DNA of 64,000 nt from Daucus carota subsp. sativus (GCF_001625215.2 NC_030385.2:9851135-9915134); one strand, 5' to 3'; shown: positions 1-10,856, numbered from the stretch's first letter. The notes: generated by a model from the letters alone, not told the origin. Numbers and translations are program-made.

Positions 1-166
1 AAGCCATTTGGTTGTGATATAAATGTACCTAAATGCAAGTAGTTGAAGTTTATGTAAAAAATGCAAGACATAGCTAACTTGCAAACAGCTGACAATGATA
101 GTACCATATCACTCAAAAACAACAAAACTAATTGCAGTTTATTCGAAAGCCGATGGCATTGGACTG

Positions 167-1552
167 CTAATTCAATCTCATAATATGATCGATAAACGAA
201 TCCAATTCGAGGCGACTAACCCCGCCTTGTGCTACAGATTTCTTGATGGCATTCCTCAAATCCGCTGCTCTCTTCCTCATTTCATGGCCTTCTGTGGATG
301 ATATTAACTTTTTCACTGCATTTTCAATATAGAAAGACTCAACCAAGTCATGCCCTGGAGTCCATTCCTTAACCACAATTCCTACCTTCAGTACCTTGCT
401 TATTAGCACAGCATTTCTAGGCTGGTCTGAATGCATCGGCCATGTAGCCATAGGCACTCCCATTGTCAGGCTTTCCAAACATGAATTCCATCCGCAGTGA
501 CTCATAAACCCTCCTGTGGAGGCATGCGCCAGAATTTCTAACTGCGGCGCCCAGCCCCTCACTATCATACCTTGTCCGGTTTCTAGTATCCGGTCTTCGT
601 ACCCCATTGGCAATTCAGATTTTCTGACATCTCCCCCGAATATATCTCCTTTATCCGCGTCCCTTAAGACCCAAATGAACTTTTGGCCCCCATTCTCTAA
701 GCCAACCGCAATGGCGTGGATTTGTTCATCAGTTAGAGAAGTTGTAGTCCCGAAAGAAACATATATCACTGAATTTGAAGCTTGATTATCCAGCCACTGC
801 AAGCATTCGTGTCGTTGCTGATCCGGTTTCTCAAAGATATCCACCGGGTTGAACGGTCCAATGGCCCACTGTTTCTTGTCAGGTTGGAATTTCTGGAGCA
901 AATCAAAGTAATGACCTTCAATTGATCTAGAAGTATTGTAAAGTTCACCAGAGCTGTTTTTGACGCAAATCTGTTGTTTTTCCCCATGAGCCATCGACTC
1001 GGGAGTAAAACAGCCTTCGAAAGAAGGTAATTGTTGAAATACATTGTCATCAGGAGAACCAGGCTTGCCTGCTAAATCCCAGTAGTAGGAAGAAAAAAAG
1101 AAAGCATTTGTGCTCTGAAAAATATAGGACTCAACATTAGGCAAGGACACAAAATCCTGAACCACGGAGCCCATTAGAAAGTCGTGAATGATGACAACTC
1201 TGCGAAAAGTGTTTGAAAGAGAAGTAAAAAGTCTGGCGACAGGATCGCGGAGATGAATCGAGGCTTCGAACGCTGGTTGAAGCTGAGAAGGGTATTTGGT
1301 CTGAGCATTGGGGTTAGGAGCTGGACAGTGGAAAGGTGGGATTGGGAACTCATGGACATGAATGTTGGGGTGGGCAGCGAGGTCCCAGCCCTGGTGGCGG
1401 CTGCTGGCTTGGCGGATGTGAGTGGTTGTGCTGACGTAGTGGACCGGGATGTTGTAGGAGGAGATGAGACGGGAGAGGTGGAGGAGTTGGCCCAAGTGGC
1501 CTTGGGCTAGAAATGGTACCATCACTACGGTTACTTGACTATCTTGTGCCAT
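167..1552 (-). CDS. UDP-glycosyltransferase, zeatin O-glucosyltransferase-like (UGT copy 1)
   Basis: Intronless 461-aa family-1 glycosyltransferase, expected to move glucose from UDP-glucose to a hydroxyl of a small acceptor in the cytosol. The N-terminus FLAQGHLGQLLHLSRLI is typical of the zeatin O-glucosyltransferase (UGT93-type) group. His19 in QGH is the expected catalytic base and Asp124 (IIHD) its partner. The 44-residue PSPG sugar-donor box runs W334-Q377 and contains HCGWNS. The frame opens 8 codons earlier (1576), but the Met at 1552 matches the starts of the two paralogues in this window and is preferred. It is the most diverged of the three copies, with no frameshift or missing key residue. 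The acceptor (cytokinin or another hydroxylated compound) cannot be read from sequence. Confidence 0.9.
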   Translation of the reverse strand: MAQDSQVTVVMVPFLAQGHLGQLLHLSRLISSYNIPVHYVSTTTHIRQASSRHQGWDLAAHPNIHVHEFPIPPFHCPAPNPNAQTKYPSQLQPAFEASIHLRDPVARLFTSLSNTFRRVVIIHDFLMGSVVQDFVSLPNVESYIFQSTNAFFFSSYYWDLAGKPGSPDDNVFQQLPSFEGCFTPESMAHGEKQQICVKNSSGELYNTSRSIEGHYFDLLQKFQPDKKQWAIGPFNPVDIFEKPDQQRHECLQWLDNQASNSVIYVSFGTTTSLTDEQIHAIAVGLENGGQKFIWVLRDADKGDIFGGDVRKSELPMGYEDRILETGQGMIVRGWAPQLEILAHASTGGFMSHCGWNSCLESLTMGVPMATWPMHSDQPRNAVLISKVLKVGIVVKEWTPGHDLVESFYIENAVKKLISSTEGHEMRKRAADLRNAIKKSVAQGGVSRLELDSFIDHIMRLN

Positions 1553-1623
1553 TGCGGCTATAGCTAGGATGCTCAAACCTCTCTGTGACTGTTATTTTTG
1601 TATGCTGTGCTATTGCGGTTAAA

Positions 1624-1633
1624 GAATTTATAG
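1624..1633 (-). promoter_or_regulatory. candidate TATA box of UGT copy 1
   Basis: On the minus strand this reads CTATAAATTC, about 75 bp upstream of the ATG at 1552, a normal spacing for a plant core promoter. Position is the only support. Confidence 0.45.
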
Positions 1634-1758
1634 AAGAGGGGTCCAAATTTGGGTAGTATATATGGGTCCACTGCACAGCTTTCACGGGTAAGATGAGTTT
1701 ATCTTCTGTTGTACCGGATATTCAGGTTGGACTTTGAGTCATCGTGAAAAACATTATA

Positions 1759-2042
1759 TTCCCTCCGTTTCATAATACATGTCCACTTTTAAATAAATTA
1801 TTTTTAAATAAATTACGCATATTAAGAAACACTAACTTTCTTAGAAAACATTCATTTATTATTATATTTATTGCATTAACCAAATATAATATATGATAGA
1901 TATTTGATCTAGGAAAAATAACTTGATAAGATGTGGTATACACCTCATCTTGAAAATACAAATTTTGACTACAATTCATTGAAAATGGAAATGGACAAAT
2001 AATTTGAAACATTTTTTTGTTCTCAATAGTGGACATGTAATA
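1759..2042. mobile_element. Stowaway-like MITE, right end degraded
   Basis: The left end, TTCCCTCCGTTTCATAATAC followed by ATGTCCACTT, matches the intact copy at 7996-8256. The right end keeps AGTGGACATGTAATAAC but has lost the outer GGAGGGAG block. A TA precedes the left end. Non-coding. Confidence 0.65.
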
Positions 2043-2310
2043 ACAGATATCACTTGTAACACATATAAGTTTAAATACTATAAATCAGACTAGCAATTAT
2101 TTGAGTAATTTTGACCAAATAATAAGTAGACGAGTTTCTTTTCTTTTTGACTAGCTAGACTAGAAGTAAACTCTCGTTTACGATGCTGTCACAGCATCGC
2201 GATGATATTTTGTTGTTACTCGTTTACGGGTGTCAGGGTGTGTATGGGAAAATGGCGTCATTGCGAACGTTGAAGTGGGGTGGGTTATAGAGTACTAAAT
2301 AGCCTAGTAA

Positions 2311-2757
2311 GAGCAACTCTAAGAGCCTCCTAGTAGGCTCTTAAATATAATATAAAATAATAGGCTCTTAGCAATTTAGTGGACACTTAGGAGTGTCAAC
2401 TCCAACAATACTACTTATACTTACTCTCTATTTAATATTGTTGTATGTCTGTTTTAGATTGGTTTAGGTTGTTTGATGGGTTGGTTTCGAAGGCTAATGT
2501 CCTCTAGTTTCTTCTCTGTTTGGCAGTAGGGTCTGTCTCATTCCTTCAACGTTTTTGAAGGAACTTTTTGTAAGAAACTCATGGACATTGCTAATATATG
2601 ACACCCTTTTTCGCTTTTCAAAAAAAAAAAGAGAGGAGGGATGAGAGGCTCTTAACTTTTTGAAGAGCCTCTAGAAGCCTCTTGGAGTTCAATTTTCATG
2701 AATGACTCTTTATTTTTTAACTTAGGAGCCTATATAAAGAGCTTCTTGGAGATGCTC
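2311..2757. mobile_element. PIF/Harbinger (Tourist-like) MITE, TAA duplication
   Basis: 447-bp non-coding element with terminal inverted repeats (left GAGCAACTCTAAGAGCC; right, inverted, GAGCATCTCCAAGAAGC), flanked by TAA at 2308-2310 and 2758-2760. The 3-bp TWA duplication and GAGCATCTCC ends fit a Tourist-like MITE. The same ends occur at 4505-4909 and 7599-7981. Confidence 0.75.
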
Positions 2758-3081
2758 TAATAGGAATATTAAATAATTTAAGTGATTGTCAATGTAAAAG
2801 CATGAAAGTTTTTTGTGGCTTCCTCCATTCCCAATACACGGGAATATTAATGCGAGGTTACGAGAACTTGCGGTAGGGATGAGTTTTTTCCATTTCCCCC
2901 CTCCGATCCGATGAATCGGAGATTTTTTCGGTTTTGAGACGGGATCGAGAATGCAAAAATATATATATTTGTTTTGGGATAGTACTATCCGACCTTAAAA
3001 TGATCCAATGTCCATGTAATTGCCGTAATCTTTACGTGTTCATAGTAAATAAGGTATTTATCATATAATAATAAAATCATA
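2758..3081. other. non-coding spacer
   Basis: About 320 bp without an ORF or a repeat whose ends I can define. It includes a short G/C-rich patch near 2900-2950 (ATCCGATGAATCGGAG, a small inverted repeat). Confidence 0.5.
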
Positions 3082-3331
3082 CTCTATTTCAAAATATATA
3101 TGAACTTCAAAAAATTACGCATATTAAAAAACTGAATAAGAAAAAGTTGTGTTAATTAAATTAAATTAAGATAATATATGGTATATGGTTGATCTTGAAA
3201 ATATAAATCAGAGTTATGTGGGGAAGAGTTGATTTTAAAAATACAAATGTACATTGAAAGTTGAAATGAACAATTAATTTGAAACAAAATTTTTTTTAAA
3301 ATGAACATGAACATGTATTTTAAAACGGATG
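3082..3331. mobile_element. diverged Stowaway-like MITE
   Basis: Ends are degraded versions of the 7996-8256 family: left CTCTATTTCAAAATATATAT, right AACATGTATTTTAAAACGG with flanking TA. The interior keeps the shared GAAAATATAAAT and AATTTGAAAC blocks. Non-coding. Confidence 0.5.
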
Positions 3332-3679
3332 TACTAATTCTCGTATATTATTTCAATAGATATATGAATACTCTAATATTCAAAAAGAAATTAGAGATGA
3401 ATACACCAAAGTACAAGTTACTATGCAATTAGAGAAGACACCTCGAAGTGTTACAAGGCAATCGTGTGCTCTAAGCTAAGAAGTTATTACGGGTTCTGGT
3501 AATTATTACGTAGATTTAGTGGGTTGAACAGGTGTCATCTTCTCAGGTTGTTTTACATGCGAGTTAACAGGTGTCTTACATGCAACGCTTAGTACATGGA
3601 TGACTCAAGAACACCATTTTTCCAGGAGTGTTTTGTTGGTACAACTTTCCTTCTCACGTCCAGTTTTGCTATACTCCTA

Positions 3680-3963
3680 CTCCCTCCGTCCCACCCAATT
3701 CTTTACATTGGGTTTGGGCACGGAGGTTAAGAAATATGAATAAAGTAGTAGAAAAGAGAAAGAAAAGTGGGTGAAGTGGCGGGACCCACTGATTTTTAAT
3801 AGTATATAAAAGAGAGATAGTGGAGTAAAAGTAGTGTGAAAAGGAAGAAAAAGTGGGAAAGTGGTGGGACCCATTAACTATTTTAGGAAAGTTTTGTAAT
3901 GTAAAGAAATGGATGGGACGGCCAAATAAGGAAACCGTAAAGAATCTGGTGGGACGGAGGGAG
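3680..3963. mobile_element. Stowaway MITE (CTCCCTCCGTCCCACC ends)
   Basis: 284-bp element with matching inverted ends over about 26 of 28 bp, starting CTCCCTCCGTCCCACC on both strands, flanked by TA at 3678-3679 and 3964-3965. The two halves are largely complementary, so short ORFs read through it on both strands are artefacts of the fold-back. No transposase. Confidence 0.85.
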
Positions 3964-4504
3964 TATATTACAAGGAACGCTGAATTGCATAAATTGAAAA
4001 AGTCACTCCAGATCCTCATTGTACATAATCTATCACTCAAATTGAGACAAGAACCTGATGTTTTTCCAAATTAGCTTTACACGCCGTGAACCAGGTTGAC
4101 ATTGTAAAGATGGTTGAATAATTATTGTGGGTGCTGGCTATTCCGGTGAGAAACGATTAACGCGTCACTTACTAATAAGGCAGCACAAAATTTTGCATTC
4201 TTGTAATGAATATCTCTGATCAATGGGCGGAGGAGCCAAGTGTACGGGTCGAATTTCCAATTTTTTCCCCGTGTCTATGATGTATAGTTATGTAATTTAT
4301 TTTTTAAACTTTTTTTGAATAAAAAATAAATGTATTTAATTTTATACAGATTTTTTTTTACAAAAATAATTTATAAATCTATGCTACTTATTAATTTAAG
4401 ATGTTGGCCAAATTGTCCCTATCTCAAATGAAAAAGAAGATTTGGAGTAGTAATTAACAGATTAAACAATCATTTAAGCTCTTTTAATTTCTTTTACTGG
4501 CTTA
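3964..4504. other. non-coding spacer with an AT-rich repeat relic
   Basis: No coding potential. About 4295-4390 holds an AT-rich inverted-repeat relic (AATAAAAAATAAATG and related) of the loose family seen at about 5110-5260, 36330-36545 and 50969-51189. Confidence 0.4.
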
Positions 4505-4909
4505 GAGCATCTCCAAGGGTATTAGCTATACTCGATTACTCGTTAGTCAAATGAGTATAAAATAGATATTATGTAAAATCTGTCGACCTCGTAAGTAATT
4601 GTGCTCCAGTGGTATTAGCTATAATGATTAGTTATACATGAAAGATTATATATTTATGGTATAGTTAAGTTTAAATAAGGTAGAAAGCTGACGTGGATGT
4701 TATAGATAATTGTTTCAGACTCGACAAATATAGAAGACCGAATAAAGAATATCTAAATTTTTCACTAACAGGTCTTATGGTTGGAGGGGCTATAATTTTT
4801 ACCTAATATCTATATATAGTGGTTGGAGGAGCTATAATTTTTACCTAATATCTATATTAGTGCCACGTGGACATTTTAGCTTAAAATGTGGGAAGGGTCG
4901 GAGATGATC
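4505..4909. mobile_element. PIF/Harbinger (Tourist-like) MITE, TTA duplication
   Basis: 405-bp element with ends GAGCATCTCC and, inverted, GATCATCTCC, flanked by TTA at 4502-4504 and 4910-4912. Non-coding. It carries an internal tandem duplication (4779-4861). Confidence 0.75.
4779..4861. repeat. 42-bp tandem duplication inside a MITE
   Basis: Two adjacent near-identical units beginning GGTTGGAGG(G/A)GCTATAA at 4779 and 4821. They lie inside the Tourist-like element and look like a local duplication of its right sub-terminal part. Confidence 0.8.
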
Positions 4910-5899
4910 TTATATTACCCAAAAAAATCTAGAGTGGACTTATTCACATCCATAAATGGCTTTAAAAACCAGGCAAGTTGCCTTTTTAGTGGTAATCAAT
5001 GTTTGAGAGCTTCTCCTCCAGGACCTCCACACTGTTAGCGCAGAACATAAATATAAAACCAAAGCAATTGCTTTGTACTGCCTTCAATTCTACATTATGT
5101 TTTATAATGTTTTAGTTTCACACACATTTTTATATAGGATATTTTCATAATTAATATTAAATTTTTTTCTATATTAAACTACAAACATTATATTTTAATT
5201 TAGGAAAAAAATTAAAATAATTTATGAAACTATAATTTAAAAACGTCTTAATATATGTGTCGAGTTCCCGTCCTCCAGTATATACAATTCATTGAAACAG
5301 AGCCTGTATAAAAAAAACTTAAATTATGATGCAACAATTCTACAAAATATGAGGAAAATAATTGATAAATAAACTGTCAGGACCTGAGTCCTGAGAATTA
5401 ACCAGAAGACATATGCCTACCGCACTTGGTCTAAATAGATGTACTCCAGTCATAGATAAATGTACCAGGAAAAACCGGAAAAGCAAAACATACGTAGAAG
5501 GCAAAACATATACAGTATCAAGTACATTACAGCATGGTGCACTATGGCAGAGGAGAGATTTGCAAGATACTCTATAGTACTATCTTGAAGATGTTTCAAA
5601 AAGGAAGACAGCGAAAAGACCCTCCTCTACCATTATTTAAAGCTTTATTCTCTTGAAATTTTACATATCTTTCTACTAGATTATCTTTTTTAAGCCGTAA
5701 ATGAACCGGACTCGCCAAGTCGATTTTTGAGTGAACCGAGTCTAGCTGAACCGATTTTTGAGCGAACGGAGCCTAGCCAAGCTGAGCCAATTTTTGACTT
5801 AATTAAGCTGAATTTCAGTTTTTTCTTAATGAACCGAGAAAGACCGAGCTTTCTTATCACAAGCTGTACAAGAAAACAGTTCAGCTCAAACTTGTTTAC
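4910..5899. other. intergenic, repeat relics only
   Basis: No supportable gene. About 5110-5260 is an AT-rich inverted-repeat relic with CACACATTTT and AAACGTCTTAATATATGTGT arms. About 5690-5895 repeats GAACCGA, CCGATTTTTGAG and related words in an old degraded repeat that continues beyond the hAT insertion at 7016. Confidence 0.4.
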
Positions 5900-6036
5900 T
5901 TAACACCAGTGTTGTAAAAAGCGAGAATCGGACTTAGTCGGTGAAGGCACCGTCCAGCGATTAATCAGATAATCGGAGATTAATCGGAGTGATTAATCGG
6001 ATCATTAATCGTAATCAATTTAATATTATTTTTTAA

Positions 6037-6040
<4 letters not shown>

Positions 6041-6080
<40 letters not shown>
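6041..6080. repeat. (TA)n microsatellite, left of nested element
   Basis: Pure TA repeat forming the left flank of the element at 6081-6493. The same repeat resumes on the other side at 6497-6549. Confidence 0.95.
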
Positions 6081-6084
<4 letters not shown>

Positions 6085-6492
6085 AGTTCTATGGAGTACA
6101 AAAAAAATTGGAGTATTGGAGTACAAAGTTTGATAAAATGTAATCTAGTCATCTAAATTTCAATTTTTTTTGTCCAGTAATATTTGTAAATATTTGACAA
6201 CCTGCACATTATGTTCTGCAACATAAACATCGTGATCAAATGGTAGAATAATTACTTTTATAAATCATAGGATTCTATGTTCTGCAATATAACTAATAAG
6301 CAGAACAATAATCTTAATACTTGTTAAAGTTGAAAGATATTAATGATTAATTGACAATTATGTGCAAGACAACTTATAAATGATAGATTATATCAAAATT
6401 TGGATAATCAAAGATATTATATAGGATCAAACTACAAAATTATGATTTGTACTCCAATACTCCAATGTTTTTATGTACTCCATAGAACTTAA

Positions 6493-6493
<1 letters not shown>
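6081..6493. mobile_element. TIR element inserted in a (TA)n tract
   Basis: 413-bp element with about 48-bp inverted ends (GTTAAGTTCTATGGAGTAC, an A-rich run, then TTGGAGTATTGGAGTAC) that match almost perfectly. It sits within the (TA)n tract of the surrounding hAT-like element, like MITEs that target TA dinucleotide repeats. Non-coding. Confidence 0.8.

Positions 6494-6496
<3 letters not shown>

Positions 6497-6549
<53 letters not shown>
6497..6549. repeat. (TA)n microsatellite, right of nested element
   Basis: Right half of the TA tract split by the 6081-6493 insertion. An ORF translating it (poly Tyr-Ile) is not a gene. Confidence 0.95.
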
Positions 6550-6553
<4 letters not shown>

Positions 6554-7422
6554 TAATATAATTATATATAGTATAAATTTATAGCCATATAAGATCAAAA
6601 GATTAATGATTTTTTGTAACACAAAACATGTCTTTATATACATACACAAGTCCAGTCATCTCATATATAAACTTGAATTTGATTGAATCTGTGAAGTAAG
6701 ATATTATAAATTTATGTAATTAGAGATTATGAGCTAATCTTGAAAGAGAGAAAGGTAATAAAAACAACTTTAATTTCTGTGTTTGCCTTTTTGTTTTATA
6801 TAAAATTAAATTTCAAATTTCAAATTTTTTTACTTTCGATTTTTAAATTTTTTAAATTCACCGATTTTTGACCGATTTTTTCCGATTAATCCCGATTTTC
6901 AGAAAAAACGCTTTTTTCACCGATTAACGCTTAATCGAGACAGTGGCCGACCGAACAGCGATTAATCGGCGATTAATCCCGATTAATCGCCGATTTTTAG
7001 AACACTGCTTAACACACACATTGTTTTTTGTTTGAGCTCGAGGTCTTAACGAGCTAACCGAAGGTTTGTTCGTAAACAACTCAATTCAATTGCGACTTAT
7101 TTTTTTGTTTATGTCAAACTTGGTCGCACCAGATGGAGAGAATAATTATGTAAAATTAATATTTCTGCGTGATATTATAATTATATCAATATAAATTCCC
7201 ATAGAAGGTGCCCGCTAGGGTATGTGCTTGGAGGCAGGGGTGTACATGGGTTGGTTGAACCGACCTTATTCACATGAATCAAACCAAATTTCTTAACCCG
7301 ATACGTAGTTGGATTGAAAAATCGTAAATTCGATTTAAATGGGTTGGGTACGGATTTAATTTTTTTTAAAACCGTCCCAACCTAATCTAACCCAACCCAA
7401 CCCAATTAAAAATAAAAAATTA

Positions 7423-7425
<3 letters not shown>

Positions 7426-7473
<48 letters not shown>
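7426..7473. repeat. (TA)n microsatellite
   Basis: About 46 bp of pure AT dinucleotide repeat within the hAT-like element. Confidence 0.95.
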
Positions 7474-7476
<3 letters not shown>

Positions 7477-7598
7477 GCTTAGTATTCGGTACTCCTATCA
7501 ATGCTTACTAAATCATATTCCCTGGAGTCTAAAGTTTAAGGTCCACAAGGGGGCCTTAATTTCTATCTAAAGTTTCTATTTCCAGATTACTATGTTTA

Positions 7599-7981
7599 GA
7601 GCATCTCCAGCAGTGTCTTAGTGTCTTCCTTGTAAATATTATAAAATATTGAATCCTAGTGATTTAGGACAAGATTTTGTATTTCAACTCCAACAATGAT
7701 CCTTATAATTCATTCCTTATTATTATTATAATATAAATTTGTAAAAAGATTGATAAAAGATGGGAGGAAGAGAGAGAAAATAAGTTACAATAAGAGAGAG
7801 AAATGATTTTTTTATTAAAGAAATCAAATAAGGCATGGCTAGTGGTGCTTTATTAATAAAGCATGGAAGGAGGATCCTAGTGATTTAAGGCACCTCTAAG
7901 ACACTGCTGGAGCACTAATTTATGTCACATTCCTTATAATTGGACTTAGGACATGAAATAGGGAAGCTGCTGGAGTTGCTC
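7599..7981. mobile_element. PIF/Harbinger (Tourist-like) MITE, TTA duplication
   Basis: 383-bp element with ends GAGCATCTCCAGCAGTGTC and (inverted) GAGCAACTCCAGCAGCTTC, flanked by TTA at 7596-7598 and 7982-7984. An additional inner inverted copy of the left end (GACACTGCTGGAGCAC) ends at 7915. Non-coding, nested in the hAT-like element. Confidence 0.7.
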
Positions 7982-7995
7982 TTAGTACCGGTGTA

Positions 7996-8256
7996 CTCCC
8001 TCCGTTTCATAATACATGTCCACTTAGGTGAAAAAAATTTGTTTCAAATTACTTGTCCACTTCAACTTTCCATGCAAGTTTATATTTCCAAAATCAATTC
8101 TCCATCTCATATCTCTAATTTATATTTCCAAGATTAACCATAGTCCACATATTTTGTTCATTTAATGCAATTAATACACTTTTTCCTTATCAACATACAC
8201 TTTTCTTAATATGCGTGATTTTTCAAAAGTGGACATGTATTTTGAAACAAAGGGAG
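7996..8256. mobile_element. Stowaway MITE, best-preserved copy of its family here
   Basis: 261-bp element. The left end CTCCCTCCGTTTCATAATAC and right end (inverted) CTCCCTTTGTTTCAAAATAC continue into ATGTCCACTT on both sides, about 27 of 30 matching. TA flanks at 7994-7995 and 8257-8258. Relatives at 1759, 3082 and 13350. Non-coding. Confidence 0.9.
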
Positions 8257-8767
8257 TATTTAATATTAAATATTTGACATTTATTGGCCCTAGACAATTG
8301 TAATATTTTGTTAAACTGACGTATGTTGTTCATTTTCATTTTTAGTCCGCATGCTATTTGATAGGAAAAATATTTATTTATTTATTAACCCGACCAAACC
8401 GATCTAAATCGAGAGTACATGGTTCGTGTTGGATTTCAAATTTAATTTAATAGATTGGATTGAAAATTTTAAAACTCGATTTGATTGGGTTGGGTCGTTA
8501 AAATCTCTTAACCCGCCCAATCCGAATCGTGTACACCCCTGCTTAGAGTCATTTTTGGAGGCATTTTTTTGTAGGATAAAAAATAAATTTATCAAAATTA
8601 ATTTTTTTAGGATAACCAAACGCCGAACGTGGTATTAAACTGGGAACTTGAGACGTCGTTTGTATTAACTTTCGCCTTCCCCTTTCACTTAGAACAGAAC
8701 ATAAACTCGCATTTCTCTGTCTTAAAATAAACACCTTCAAACCCTAAAGCTCCCCTGAACACAAAAA

Positions 8768-10494
8768 ATGGTGAAGAAGGGAAAAACAAAGAAAAAATAT
8801 CACAAACCCTCCAAACCCCACCATCACTCAAACCAAGAAGAAGCCAAGGAGGACAAAACCATGACAGTAAAGACACTCCCAGCCGATCTTGTTCTTGAAA
8901 TACTCTACAGGACTCAAGTTAAGGCACTTGTAAGATGTAAGTGTGTTGCAAAATCTTGGTATGCTCTTATTAATCACCCTTCTTTTATACAAAAGCACCT
9001 TGAGTTCAACACTCCAAGAAACACAACGCTTATATGTAATTTTGGCTATGATAGTATGTTACCAAAAAACAGTCATTTTGATGATTATAGTCGTAGACTC
9101 ATTGGTTTGTTAAGTGTAACTGGGCCTCCCACTCCGCTCCTTCGAGTTGATAGACACTTTACTAATAGGCCTAATTACCCCAAGAAAATTAATTTTCCTG
9201 ATTTTTCGAAGAGAATGTTTGTTGCTGGTTCGATTAATGGCATTGTTTTTTTAAGTCATACTCAAGAAATGTCGGGGCGTTTTGTTGCTTTATGGAACCC
9301 GGGTACTCATTATTGGATGCCGATTGCTCTTAAGAATTGGGATAATGCGTCGGTTGGTTTTGGGTTTGATGCGGTGCGAAGTGATTACAAAGTTATATGC
9401 ATTGTTCCTGAAACTCGTCTTAAATATCTAGGACGGTCTCGGGTTGAGATTTACTCTACAAACCGGGGTTCTTGGGAAAATGTTGATGGGAAAAGCATCA
9501 TTCCATTCTTTCCAATGCCTGGTATTCAACATTGTTATTGTATCGTCAAAGGTGTTCCATATTGGGTAGGGAGTGATCTACAGGCAAGAGATACAAATTC
9601 AATTAGTTTGGGAAGAATTGATCCTGTTACGGGGCGGTATAAGAGTGTAATGTATCCCAGCCATCTCCAGAATAAGGGTCGTGTGTGGGTGAATCCTGTG
9701 AAATGGAAAGATTCAGTTGCTTTTGGAGTTCTTTTCCCAGCTGGGTCTCCGAATCAGATGTTCGATTTGTATGTGCTGGCAGATGAGGACACATCTAAAT
9801 GGACAAAGATGTATAGTATTGTGCCACCCAGTTGTATAAGTGATCTTAAAGGTACACGTATTGCTCAGTGCTTTAGCACAGGTGAGATTGTATTTGAGAT
9901 TTCGACACAGGACCCTAATATTGTTCAAAATGTGGATTATTGCATTTGTGACCCTGAAACTAGTCGTGTGTACCGTAATAATGAAATTGAGGCATTAATT
10001 CCATTTTGGCACGAGTCATGCAGTCATGTAGAGAGCCTAGTATGTGTCAAGGGAATGATACAGATTGGAAAGGAGCACAAAGACAAAAATATTAGCTCTA
10101 AGATGGACTGGTATTTCCACTCACTAACTTTGATTTTTGTTACGTGTTGTTCATAGTTCATACTGTGCTTCCTGATTGTTATAAATCTAAATTGATGAGC
10201 ATGCTAAATGATTTTAAATTTAGAGCATAACTAATCTTAGTAACTCTATGCTGACACTACTGCAGAAGTACCTAATTATCATGTTCTATGAGATGCTTAT
10301 ATGCATGACTGAGTTTGTTTGTTAATTCTTTGTATCATTTGTCATCTACATGTACCAGGTCTTTGCTATTTTTTGTCATTCTACTGTGTACACAGCTGTT
10401 TTTGGTCCTTCCTGTGTAACGCCTATACATAATGATTTTCAATTGCAGGACTGAATTCTTGTTGAAAGAATTTGAGTCGGCGTTACATCTTTAA
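8768..10494 (+). CDS. F-box protein with F-box-associated (FBA type 1) interaction domain
   Basis: Predicted substrate-recognition subunit of an SCF ubiquitin ligase. A lysine- and histidine-rich N-terminus (1-30) precedes the F-box at about residues 37-78 (LPADLVLEILYRTQVKALVR, then CKCVAKSWYALI). The FBA region follows, with GSINGIV, LWNPGTHYW, FGFDAVRSDYKV and VEIYSTNRGSW motifs, as in CPR1/CPR30-like proteins. An uninterrupted frame ends at 10156, but a better C-terminus comes from splicing 8768-10110 to 10449-10494 (GT at 10111, TTGCAG at 10443-10448), which gives a 462-aa protein ending in KEFESALHL. Translation may instead start at the Met at 8861, directly before the F-box. It is the only plus-strand host gene between the UGTs. 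The substrate is unknown. Confidence 0.85.
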
Positions 10495-10856
10495 CTTATC
10501 TGCTGCTGGATAGGTGGTGAAGGCAGGAAAGAAGCCACCGGAGAACCCTTCAACTTTGTAATGTAATGTTTCTATTATGATATCACTTTATATCCATGTG
10601 TAAAACATCGAAGTTGACCTCTTGTTAAAATTTTAATCTACCTCAAAATAGCTTTATATGCAAGTTTTGATGGTTGGAATGTAATGTAAGATGTATGGTT
10701 ATCGTAATTCTAGTTCATTTTTCGAACCCTTCTTTATCATTTTGTCTTATGTTTATCAAAAACATCTAGATTTCAACAACATTCTTGCTATTTTCGATGC
10801 CTACGAACTTGATCATAAGTTGTAAACTTATAAATTTCTTATACATAATCATCTGG
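10495..10856 (+). other. 3' flank of the F-box gene
   Basis: AT-rich presumed 3' UTR and downstream spacer up to the Mutator-like element at 10857. No other ORF. Confidence 0.5.

Larger units (their letters stand above)
5908..7007. mobile_element. hAT-like non-autonomous element with 8-bp duplication, carrying a nested insertion
   Basis: 1100-bp element. The left end CAGTGTTGTAAAAAGCG and right end (inverted) CAGTGTTCTAAAAATCG are flanked by the exact 8-bp duplication CTTAACAC (5900-5907 and 7008-7015), diagnostic of hAT. The sub-terminal regions are packed with ATTAATCGG words in both orientations, as in hAT sub-terminal repeats. It holds a (TA)n tract into which a 413-bp TIR element (6081-6493) has inserted. 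No transposase ORF. A relative lies at 51562-52372. Confidence 0.85.
7235..8541. mobile_element. hAT-like element (CAGGGGTGTACA ends) hosting two nested MITEs
   Basis: Inverted ends CAGGGGTGTACATGGGTTGG and, from the right, CAGGGGTGTACACGATTCGG, with AACCC/GGGTT-rich sub-terminal regions. The flanks CTTGGAGG (7227-7234) and CTTAGAGT (8542-8549) look like an 8-bp duplication with two mismatches, so the insertion is old. Inside are a (TA)n tract, a Tourist-like MITE (7599-7981) and a Stowaway MITE (7996-8256). No transposase. Confidence 0.75.

Noticed and set aside
516-1510. Plus-strand ORFs opposite UGT copy 1 (and similar ones opposite copies 2 and 3)
   Set aside because: They are complementary-strand shadows of the UGT coding sequence, repeated in all three paralogues at the same places, with no domain of their own.
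3669-4040. ORFs across the 3680-3963 Stowaway element on both strands
   Set aside because: They read through a fold-back MITE and have no protein-like composition.
6440-6649. 69-aa ORF rich in Ile-Tyr
   Set aside because: It is a translation of the (TA)n microsatellite.
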